A DNA stretch of 64,000 nucleotides from Lepturacanthus savala (taxonomy: Eukaryota > Chordata > Actinopteri > Scombriformes > Trichiuridae), in the NCBI GenBank assembly GCA_030544235.1, contig CM060475.1, positions 6,292,420-6,356,419 of the forward strand, read 5' to 3'. Numbering within the stretch: the first letter of the stretch is position 1; every line of letters begins with the position of its first letter. A program made the translations under genes and the position numbers. Under the pieces are notes generated by a model. The model was not told the origin of the DNA. It was given only the letters and a program-made list of their open reading frames with translations, and ran no database searches. Shown piece by piece: positions 10,501 through 22,500 of the stretch.

Positions 10501-13500
10501 TTTCTTGGATTATATTAAAGATGGTAATGGAAGCAGCTTAGAAAGGACATTGTTCAAAAATAAAAACAAATGTTCATAAATTAACAAAAACTGCACTGTT
10601 ACTTTTGCACAGCTGAAAAACTATGATGTTATTTTAAATGTTGCAAATGATGTGGATGCTATACTTAGTTGTTTGTGTCTTGGGAAACAGTAATAATTCA
10701 AAATGATAGATATATTTTTTTGGTCATTCAAGTGTTTTGAATTTGATTTAATTATATTCAGGACAGAAATGTACAAGACAAAGTCCATCAGTAGTGTGTG
10801 TTTGTAGTTATGTACCTGAGAACAAATCCTCACTGAATATTTCCTTCTTATTGTTCCAGGTTGGAGCCTCACTACTCAGATAAAGACATCAAATTGTTGG
10901 GGAATCTGTTCTGTGCAGCAGCAGAGAGAGAAGAGCAGACAGGAGAGAAGATACTGGAGCTGTTATCATCAGTGTACAGTTATCAAACCTTCCCTGTCAT
11001 GAATTATTATGTGGACAATCAGTGTGATCTCCTACTGGATCTCTACTCCCAGGTGAAGGACTATGAAACTAAAACAGGCAGGAGAATCCTTCCAGCATTA
11101 CAGTCAGTTTTCCAGTCTCCTCCAGTCTGGACTGTAGACCTGTCAAAGAGAAAAGCCTCCATCCTGCTGGAAGTGCTGAAACTCCAACCAGAGAAGAAAC
11201 CTGTGATCCTGGGAGGCTTCTCAGATGAAGAGAGTGAAGTGAGGAGTTTCCTACAGTGTCTGCCTTATATCTCACAGCTCAGGTAAGTCACACAAACATG
11301 CAGACGATGGTGGCCACCAGATTAAAACGCTCCAAAGGTTTGGCTTCACTTTATGAAAAAAAGATGGCAACAAGGTGACAACATGACAAATATGCATGAA
11401 CATTTGCACACACAACATGGAATAACATTAAAGGAGTGTCATTTTTTGATGCGGTTTTGATGTGTATTTTCATATTTTTATGTTTTCATGTGTATTTTAC
11501 TATATTTTCAGATAGTATTTTCAGATTGCACTATGCACTGTTCCGTTGTATTTGACAGCATTTATCTTTCTTTATAATTATTTTTGAGTGCGTAGTCAGC
11601 TCATATATCCTTTTAAAAAGGAGATTTTTTTTATTTCTACAAGGAAAATGTGTTGGTAAAATGTTCCACATTCTTGTGGATTTTCACAGTTACATATTGC
11701 TACAGTTAACACAGTATCTAGGTTTTGGGCCTCTTTTGACCTCGCTGTTGATTACACATCAGAAACAGTGGGGAGGGGATTCAGAGCCCCGAGTACAACA
11801 TAATGCTACATGGTCTGTGGGAAACACTGTACATAGTTTGTTTTAATATATAAAGATATATCATGACATAATATATAATAAGATATAATATATAAAGATG
11901 TCTGGAGTCTTTAATCAATAACGGAACATCTTTTTGATTAGAACTTTTTAATATAATACTTATAATAATATAAACTTATAATAATATAATACTTTTTAAT
12001 AGTAATATATTTTTTTCAGAGTAATTTCTTCATGTTTTATATTTCTCTCTTCTACTTGCAGTGTTTACAGGAATCTGTTGCTGAGGTTCATCCACTGTTG
12101 TGCTGCCTCTGAGGACCAGCAGGGGGCAGCGTCAGACCTGCTCAGGACTCTACAGCACAGGCTCAATCTGTCCTGCTCCTCCCGGATGGATCGCCTAAAG
12201 ATGATTCAGTCTGAGATACTGAGTCTGACCACCGATGACTGCAGGGCCATCTTAACCATCCTGAGACACAGCACCACCAACACAAAGCTGGACCTGAGAG
12301 ACTGTGAGGTTGGAGACAGTGGACTGGACCTGCTGTTTCCTGTCTTTGACAGAGTCCGTCTACGGTGGGAAAATCTAACCTAAACCAGAGAGGAAAGTTG
12401 TTGACATTCATGTGTCTGCATGGTAACAATCTGCTCATTTCTCCATCCTGTTCAGAACCAGTAAAGCTGTCCTCCTCCAGCTGGTGTCTCTGGTTCCTGT
12501 GAGCAGTGAGGGGGACTCAGTGATACGAGGAATGTGTCTTCTGAGGGCCCTGGGTGATGAACTTGACCTCCGTCACACCACACTGGATCAGAAATCCTGT
12601 AGAGGTTTGGACCTGATACTGGACTTCACTGATGGGCTGAGAAAGCTGGACCTGAGTCACTGTCGACTCACGGACGAGCTGCTGCTCACACTCATCACAC
12701 ATCTGCACAAAGTCCAAGTCCTGGAGTGAGTGTAAGCCTGTAGAGATTCATGTGATCATGCGACATATGTCATGCATACAGTGTCTCACAAAAGTGACTA
12801 CACCCCCCAAATCTTTGTAAATATTTCATTATATCTGTTAATTTTTTAAGAAAAACTTTCAACTGTTAAACAAGCTGTACACGGCAGTGTCAGTTTTATT
12901 GGCTGTTTTTCAATTTAGCTTTAGTCTTAGTCTTGTGTCAAATGGTCTCATTACTTTTAGTTATATTTAGTCAACTTGTATTTTTTTTTGTTTAGTCGAC
13001 AAAAAGTCCTGTCATTTTAGTCTAGTTTTAGTCAAAGAAAATCCAGTACAAGTACTTTGGTCTAATTTTAGTCATTAGTCTTTCTTTAGTCTTTGACAGC
13101 AAGTTGAGGAGTAGTTGATGAGTTGAGTAATGTTCACATTCACTATAGGCAGGTAGGCAAATGAATCTCGGCAGGTATCTCTAGGAATAGGAACAATAGG
13201 AATTATTGTTAGGAACCTTTGTTTAGTTCAGTTTGACACATGGACATGTTTTGAAGAGACGCCAGCAGAGTGACTGGACCGAGCTGAATGTTCCCTATGC
13301 GCTAAAAGTTTAATAAAATGTGTAACCAGCAGGTTAAAACAGTAGCAGAGACGAGCTTCTGGTGATGAAGGAACAGACATCGCTGCATTTAGTGCCGACA
13401 GCACTGATGGATGATACACTCACACACACTCACACACCCTTTTTTTAAATTCATATTTAATAAAGTTGAGTTTGTCTTGTCTTTTTAGGCAACAAAAAAC

Positions 13501-16500
13501 GTGTGTTAATTTCGTCACAGTCAGTGGTTGAGGACATTGATTTAGTCTCATTTTTGTCATATCAAAAACATTGCTGAAGAATATATTTCATCTAGTCTCA
13601 TCTGATGGGTTTAACACTAGTACACGGACTACTTTATGTTGTAGCAAGGTGTCATATATTCGGTGTTGTACCATGAAAAGAGTAAAATATTTACAATAAT
13701 GTGAGGGGTGTCCTCGCTTTTGTAAGATACTGTATATAATGCTGTCTCAGTGGCAGAGGAAGTCATTCACAAACGTGTATTGCTCACTTGAGGAAATTAA
13801 GACGGAAATGTTTCTTCTTAAGGAGAAAAGAAGAAACTGTAGCCCTGCTAACCGCTTCATTACAGAGTTAGATCACACAGTAATACTAGAAAGCCTCAGT
13901 AATTAATGAAGATACACAGTCAAAGTTACTGACGGATACTCTGCACATACCTGCTACTGTATGAAGAGCATTTTCACTGACTGAAGAACAGACATAATCA
14001 GGCTGATTTTAGTTTGAGTGGCAGGTGTTTTTGTGTTGGTCTGAGCAGACAAATGCATCATAATCCATTAACGAAGACAAGTTTTGTGCTTCTATAGTGA
14101 CGCTCTGACATTAACCTACACTGCTGGCTCCATATTATATGGTAATCCACCTTCTGTCCTGACTTTTTCTGTGTTGTTTGTGTGCATGTTCCAGTCTGAG
14201 TAACAATGAGATCACAGATGCTATGACCAGTGAGCTACTCAAGCTGGTCTCCATCAGCCCCTCCATTGAAATTGTGCGGTGAGCAGACATTAATTATTGC
14301 ACTTGTAGTTTTACAGAGAGTAATTCATAATCATCAAGTGTTCATATTATCGTTGGCTGTATGAGTGATGTTTGCTATCTGCTTGTATGTTTTTCTAGAC
14401 TCTTCAACAATAACATTATGGACACAACTCACTTTATGGGAGATAAGCGATTTCAAATGCGGTTTGTACAAAATAAACCTTGCTGTGAAAAGCAAGAATA
14501 TTTTTAAACTTTCTTTAAAGTGACAAAGTTTAAGTTTCAGAGAAAAATTGAAGAGATGTGTTCAGTTTCTTTGTGTGAGAGGGAGAGAATTTGAAATTAT
14601 ATATAAATTATATTATATAAATTATATAAATTGAAATAATTTATTTGCAGTACCTTACATCATTAAAGGAATCCCAGAATGGAGATAGACCTCCCATTGA
14701 AACTAATTGGTATAAGTGTAGAAAATGGCATGACAGGATCAGTATGTGGTTTGAATTGAGTCAATATGACCCAAATGTGTACGAGGTTACGCAAATTAAT
14801 TTTTACACAGTAAATTAAAGAGCTAATACAGAGTTAAACCTTAAACAGAGCTGTGTCATCATTTGCTATAAATGGTAATTTCTCTGGCGTATCATGGACT
14901 GAAATATTGTTGTGTTTATAGGTCCAGTTCCCTGTCTAAAAGGAAAAGGAGATATCGTTGGATGAAACAGAAGGATTCAGAGTTTACAGAACAAACCCAT
15001 GAGTTCCAACTTTATCCTTCATACTTCAGTGATAAAGCTGGACCCTCAAACATAACGTAAGGCAATTTTAGTTACGAGCAGAAACATTTAAGAGACGTGT
15101 TCATTTTCTTTGTGTGTGATTGATCATATTTTCTTTGCTGTTCAAATCAAGTTGGCAGGGTAGGCAGCAACTGCCAGGCAGCACTAACATTAGAGCAGGG
15201 TTGGGTAATCCTGGACCAGAAGGGCCTGTGTGGGTGCAGGTTTTTGTTCCATCGAAGCAGTAACACACCTGTTTCTAGTAATCAACTACTAAGGACTTTC
15301 ATTAGTAGAATAGTAGAAGAGGTAGGTGAGGAGGTGTACACACCCGGCTGAGAAAGCGTCCCTTCAGACTAAGGCTGTGCAATTAATTGAATTTTGAGAG
15401 GGCAAAGTGTTTGGTCCAGAAAAGTTCTCTAATATGGGAACACTTTAGATTCTTAGATTCCAAGAATCAGACGAGGAGCAGAAGCAACATAACATGAAAG
15501 ATTTGCTATAAGTTGAAAGCCACGTGGGAAAACAACAAATCTGTTTAACCATCTCAAACAAAAGTACAACGTCATTCATGCTGAAGAAATACATTTTGTA
15601 AATAAAAAATAATAGTTTGACTAATCGTGATTCCAACATTGACAAAAATAAGAGCTGAGTGAGAGAGGAAACAAATCTTTTTGTATGACCTCCTTCTGTA
15701 GAAAAACCTGATTGGCCGCCTGAATCCCTGAACATCTGTGAACCCTACCTGTCTGCCTACTGTACCTGTCTGCCTACCGTATCTGTCTGCCGCCCCTACC
15801 TGTCTGCCTACCGTATCTGTCTGCCGCCCCTACCTGTCTGCCTACTCTACCTGTCTGCCGCCCCTACCTGTCTGCCGCCCCTACCTGTCTGCCTACCGTA
15901 TCTGTCTGTTGCCCCTACCTGTCTACCTACCCTACCTGTCTGCCGACCCTACCTGTCTACCTACCGTATCTGTCTGTTGCCCCTAGCTGTCTACCTACCC
16001 TTCCTGTCTGCCGACCCTACCTGTCTACCTACCCTACCTGTCTGCCGACCCTTCCTATCTACCTACCCTACCTGTCTGCCGGCCCTTCCTATCTACCTAC
16101 CCTACCTGTCTGCCGACCCTACCTGTCTACCTACCGTATCTGTCTGCTGCCCCTACCTGTCTACCTACCCTACCTGTCTGCCGACCCTTCCTATCTACCT
16201 ACCCTACCTGTCTGCCGACCCTACCTGTCTGCCGACCCTACCTGTCTACCTACCGTATCTGTCTGCTACCCCTACCTGTCTACCTACCCTACCTGTCTGC
16301 CGACCCTTCCTATCTACCTACCCTACCTGTCTGCCGACCCTACCTGTCTACCTACCCTACCTGTCTGCCGACCCTACCTGTCTACCTACCCTACCTGTCT
16401 GCCGACCCTTCCTATCTACCTACCCTACCTGTCTGCCGACCCTACCTGTCTACCTACCCTACCTGTCTGCCGACCCTTCCTATCTACCTACCCTACCTGT

Positions 16501-19500
16501 CTGCCGACCCTTCCTATCTACCTACCCTACCTGTCTGCCGACCCTACCTGTCTACCTACCCTACCTGTCTGCCGACCCTACCTGTCTACCTACCCTACCT
16601 GTCTGCCGACCCTTCCTGTCTACCTACCCTACCTGTCTGCCGACCCTTCCTATCTACCTACCCTACCTGTCTACCTATCCTACCTGTCTGCCGACCCTAC
16701 CTGTCTACCTACCCTACCTGTCTGCCGAGAATTTCAATTGAAATAATTTATTTAGCTAATATGCAGTACCATACATAATTAAAGGAATCCCAGAATTGAG
16801 ATAGACCTCCCATTGAAACTAATTGGTATAAGTGGGGAAAATGGCATGACAGGATCAGTATGTAGTTTGAATGGACGTCAATATGACCCAAATGTGTACG
16901 AGGCTACACACTTTTTGTATGACCTCCTTCTGTAGAAAAACCTGATTGGCCGCCTGAATCCCTGAACATCTGTGAACCCTACCTGTCTGCCTACCGTATC
17001 TGTCTGCCGCCCCTACCTGTCTGCCTACCGTATCTGTCTGCCGCCCCTACCTGTCTGCCTACTCTACCTGTCTGCCGCCCCTACCTGTCTGCCGCCCCTA
17101 CCTGTCTGCCGCCCCTACCTGTCTGCCTACCGTATCTGTCTGTTGCCCCTACCTGTCTACCTACCCTACCTGTCTGCCGACCCTACCTGTCTACCTACCG
17201 TATCTGTCTGTTGCCCCTAGCTGTCTACCTACCCTTCCTGTCTGCCGACCCTACCTGTCTACCTACCCTACCTGTCTACCTACCCTACCTGTCTGCCGGC
17301 CCTTCCTATCTACCTACCCTACCTGTCTGCCGACCCTACCTGTCTACCTACCGTATCTGTCTGCTGCCCCTACCTGTCTACCTACCCTACCTGTCTGCCG
17401 ACCCTTCCTATCTACCTACCCTACCTGTCTGCCGGCCCTTCCTATCTACCTACCCTACCTGTCTGCCGACCCTACCTGTCTACCTACCGTATCTGTCTGC
17501 TGCCCCTACCTGTCTACCTACCCTACCTGTCTGCCGACCCTTCCTATCTACCTACCCTACCTGTCTGCCGACCCTACCTGTCTGCCGACCCTACCTGTCT
17601 ACCTACCGTATCTGTCTGCTGCCCCTACCTGTCTACCTACCCTACCTGTCTGCCGACCCTTCCTATCTACCTACCCTACCTGTCTGCCGACCCTTCCTAT
17701 CTACCTACCCTACCTGTCTGCCGACCCTACCTGTCTACCTACCCTACCTGTCTGCCGACCCTACCTGTCTACCTACCCTACCTGTCTGCCGACCCTTCCT
17801 ATCTACCTACCCTACCTGTCTGCCGACCCTACCTGTCTACCTACCCTACCTGTCTGCCGACCCTTCCTATCTACCTACCCTACCTGTCTGCCGACCCTTC
17901 CTATCTACCTACCCTACCTGTCTGCCGACCCTACCTGTCTACCTACCCTACCTGTCTGCCGACCCTACCTGTCTACCTACCCTACCTGTCTGCCGACCCT
18001 TCCTGTCTACCTACCCTACCTGTCTGCCGACCCTTCCTATCTACCTACCCTACCTGTCTACCTATCCTACCTGTCTGCCGACCCTACCTGTCTACCTACC
18101 CTACCTGTCTGCCGAGAATTTCAATTGAAATAATTTATTTAGCTAATATGCAGTACCATACATAATTAAAGGAATCCCAGAATTGAGATAGACCTCCCAT
18201 TGAAACTAATTGGTATACGTGGAGAAAATGGCATGACAGGATCAGTATGTAGTTTGAATGGACGTCAATATGACCCAAATGTGTACGAGGCTACACAACA
18301 TATTTTTATACACAGTCAGTTAAAGGGTTAATACAGAGTTAAGACGTCCAAAAACCCAAACTTTTACCATGGTTAAATATGCAAACACTCAAAAGGCAAA
18401 TACATAAACATGTTGGAGAATAAACCATAGAATATACAGGTTTTCACCAGGAGTGTTTTTGTGCAACATTTGTAACTTTTGGGGCATTTTTAGTGGACAA
18501 AAATTCTATAATTATTAGAGAAGAAGAAAGAAGAATTCTTACAGATGCCTTTGGGCTTCACCTGCTGTCAGCTAATAACAGTGTTTGGTGACAAGTCACT
18601 TGTTAAATGAAAAAAAGTCTACATTGACCTAAAAGTAGCTGCTGAATTAAACATTGGCATCTTACTTTATTTTTAAAATAAATCTCATTGAGGCACAAAC
18701 ACAGTCTTCATAGTTCTGTCTGTTCGAAAGCATTAACATGTCCAATGATTAATAAGCCTACTGAGTCTCCCTCAGACAGCAAGAACTGTGTCATCATTTG
18801 CTATAAATGATCATTTCTCTGGCGTATCATGGACTGAAATATTCTTGTTATAGGTCCACTTTCCATGATTCTGAAGATGATGATCCTGGTGAATTCATAT
18901 CATTTAGAAGCACGATTGGACAATATAGGATGGAAAAGAAGGATTCAGACTTTCCAAAACCAGCCAGTGTGTTCATTCTACATCCTTCATACATCAGTGA
19001 TGAAGCTGGACCCTCAAACATAAAGTAAGGCAATTTCAGTTATGAGCAGAAACATTTGTGTCTCTTAATCATAAATTTCACTAAAATGGAACTTGATTTT
19101 CCCTTTGAGGACATTTTCTGGGTTGATGTATTTTTGGCCAAAGCTTGGTGTAAATATGAATATTGCTGGTCTATGTTCGTTGGTATACATCATAAGTCCA
19201 GATGATGTAAATAAATGATTATGATCTGATTGTTTGAACCCTCTTCATGAGATAGTCCAGATAACTGCTGTGTTTGTGTTTATTCCTGCAGAACGGAGAA
19301 GAAACAAATCCCTGCTACACCTGATACACATGAAAGATGTGAGTGTTGGGACTGTATGCACTGAATGCTTGTGGCATTACTTAGTGAAGATATAAGTTAT
19401 ATTTGTGTTACGTTATTTATCGCTCACAAAGAGATTTGAACTGTTGAACAATAGTAACTTGTCCATCCATGGATCACAGACAGAGCAACGGTTATAGAAT

Positions 19501-22500
19501 GTTTGGGGAAGATTCAGAGATGGTTTGGAAAATATCTTTGGTTCACGTAACCACCTTCTCACCAGTTGTCAACCACCCACATGCAAACAATGCACAGCAG
19601 CGCCCTCTGTGGTCACAGATCGTGATTGGTCATAGATGTTGGTGTAACAGTGGAATCCTTAGTAAAAATAATTTAAATGACACTTTGATGATCCAGTTTA
19701 ACTTTGGTTTTGAGTAAGAGAAAGTCTTTGTCCTGCCTGAACATGTGACTTTGTGTTGCAGATTTCTACACACAGTTTATCATCTGCTGTGTCTTCTGCT
19801 CTAATCTCTCAGCAGATCCATCCACATCCAGTACAATGGATGTGTCTGAGGACAACAGAGAGGATCAGCTGTGCCCTGATGATCCAGACAGGACTCATGT
19901 TCCTTCAGAGGTTAATATTCCTTGGGCTGTAGTTTGAAGCGATAAAAATATTCTTTTACTATGATTTCCAATAGTGACTGTCAATTTCATGTCCAGGACC
20001 CATATTGTGTAAATAGCAAATGCAGCTGCAGCTGTTTAGAGGGCCAAACATGTCATCTGTATTATCTTCAAACTGTCTTTTCCTTCCCTCTCACTTTCTG
20101 CTCTTTCCTCTTCCATCAGAAACTCCTAATTCATTTCTACCTCTTCATTTGTGAAACCACCAGCTGCTATACAACGTAGTCCTGCAGGACCATTTCACTG
20201 AAGAGTTTAAAGTTAAAGAGCAGCTACATCATGTAGTCACGGTGATCATGAAATGACAAGAAAGAAATGTACAAATAGCAGGTGAAGTTTGAAAGTAAAA
20301 GAGTAAGGATCCTGTCAGCTGTACGAATGTGAGAGCGAGCTGCTCACTTTCTCTAACTGATGTTGTCATTTTCTGCATTTTAGGCCATCACACCTGAACT
20401 GCTGACTGAGCAGGGAAACACTTCATACAGGTAACCATATTTCAATATTTCAACCTAATCAGCTCCACTTGGCACTGACACTTGAACCTCCTGAACAGGA
20501 GTTTAACTCATTTTGTTTTTATTTATTCAGACCAGCTGGAGGGGTTTGTGTTGTATGATCAGCTCCTCTGTGTCCTACAGGTTCAGTTGTCCTGGTCCAG
20601 GTATGTTCCGCTGTACTTTGACTGGAGTGGTGTTTGTTGTGACTCATAAGGCAGAGCTACAGTACAAGACTGTTCTGTGGGATGAGAGACTTCTCCAAAC
20701 AGCTGGCAAGATGGCCGCAGGGCCGCTGTTCAACATCCAGTGTCATAACGGAGCTGTCAGTCAGCTCCACCTGCCGCACTGTGAGATCATGGACGGTAAG
20801 CTTATTTTCTCTTGTTTAATTCAAGCCAGGCTGCCCTTTGAATTTTGATGATTGTTGTTATAAGTGGGATTTTGTCCAAAGAGGAACATTCAGGAGGGCT
20901 CAGGTCTTCAGGATGTATCGTCAGAGGATCATGACAATACTAAAAACCTTTATTTTCTTTCATGATTCCTTCCTCTTCAACTTGGAGTAGCCAGTTTAAA
21001 AAATAATCTCCTCCTACTCCTCATAAAAGCCCTGCCAAACCAAAAGGAGTCACAATTCACTGGTGTCCCACACACCAACACTGGGTACTCTTGGAAACTA
21101 GACTACAGTAGATTATATTTATATTATTTTCCACCTTAGAACAAATTAGTCAAAGCCCAACAACCAATGCACAACACCACACATAGTACAATAAATCTGC
21201 AAAAACATACAACTTATACATATGATAATTCAAATGAGCACAAATGTGTAAAAAAAACATTCGTCACTGACCAGATGTGAGTCATAAAAATCAAATGAGC
21301 AGTATCCTTATAATGAGGTTGTTAGTAAAATAAATCTTTGTTTTCACAGCTCCTCTCCCTGAAGGTCTGCTGTCTGTTGCCCACATCACCCCTGATGGAA
21401 TGAGCATCCTGGAGCCGCTGAAGATAACGGATGATTATGTAGTTGTGAACATCCCCCACCTCTCTGACTTTGGTCTGGTTTGGGATTACATTAAAAGGTT
21501 GCTGAGAATCTCAAAACCAATTAGTGGCCATGTTCTGCTGTTCCTCCGACCACCAAACGTAAAAAAACAGAGACAGACCCTTGACTTGCTTCTCCTGCCA
21601 AAGAACATTGAACTGAATGAGGTGAAACTTTATGTTATGTTCCAGCTTCACTTTCCAACAAATGTGTCTGATCATTCTTAAAGCTGCTAGTAGGAAGTGT
21701 ATAATTAAAATGTAATTGTAAATGTTTACGTTGTTATCACAGTTCATACCAGTTTAGTCCAGTGGTAATTTGTGATCTTTCAAACAGGGGAAGCTCATAT
21801 TTGCCGTACATCATAAAAACGTGGCAGTTTATTTACAGACATCCAAAGTTCCAAAAAGTCATTTCAGGTAGATGTTTATCGTTTATAAATATATGTATAC
21901 AAAGTCTTTTCCAGTGCAAGACATTGGCAGTGGGTGACACTGAAAATAGAGCTCTGGTGCATCCTTCTCCACTATTCCACAGTTGATTGGATATGATTTG
22001 GAAAGAAATAGTGTGATGCCTAACTCAGTTTAATTCATGGGCCACATTCAGTGCTATTTAATCTCAAGTCGGCTAGACTAGTAAAAATTAACAACAGGCT
22101 GCCACAAAGCTGTGTGTCTGCCTCCAAAGAAAGCCACTTGAAGTGATTTCAATGGTGTGGGTCTATCCTAAATGGCAGCTGCTTCAGGCATGAAATGCCT
22201 GAAGCAGCGGGGAACCCACTGATTTCAGGACAAACAAGCACAAGGGAAACAAAGAGAGTTAGTGGAGGAGTCCAGGCTGTCGGTCGGCAGCCATGACACT
22301 CAGAAATGTTCTGTTCTCTTCAGGTGATAAAACAACAGGACGATGCTAAGAAAATCAAGGCCCCTTCAAATTGTGAACTCATCTGTGATGGAAGTTACAA
22401 CGTTGTCTGTCCTGAAGCCTCTATAATACAGCCGAAAGTGAGTACTTTTTTAAATTAGTGTAATACCTGATAAAAGTCTTCATAACATGATTCATAAAAC

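Larger units (their letters stand above)
7708..10859 (+). repeat. Tandem 1576-bp exon-intron duplication
   Basis: The exon starts at 7708, 9284 and 10860 are exactly 1576 bp apart. Each unit is a 423-nt exon plus a 1153-nt intron. The two introns (8131-9283 and 9707-10859) differ at only about seven positions by eye. A third exon follows at 10860-11282, after which similarity stops within about 25 bp. This points to recent unequal exchange or gene conversion. Confidence 0.93.

Noticed and set aside
7917..11275. Three identical 68-codon minus-strand frames
   Set aside because: Antisense shadows of the repeat exons; recurrence only reflects the tandem duplication.
15741..18113. CRISPR-like regular repeats
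   Set aside because: Units are contiguous 17-mers with no unique spacers, in an animal genome.
15738..18128. Long open frames of 82 to 305 codons with a 17-residue period rich in Cys, Leu and Pro
   Set aside because: They are products of the stop-free 17-bp minisatellite; they start and end with the array, have no start context or splice support, and lie in an intron.
20771..20782. His of LPHC as the catalytic FIIND histidine
   Set aside because: It lies 44 residues before the Ser; the His in SVAH has the correct 27-residue spacing.
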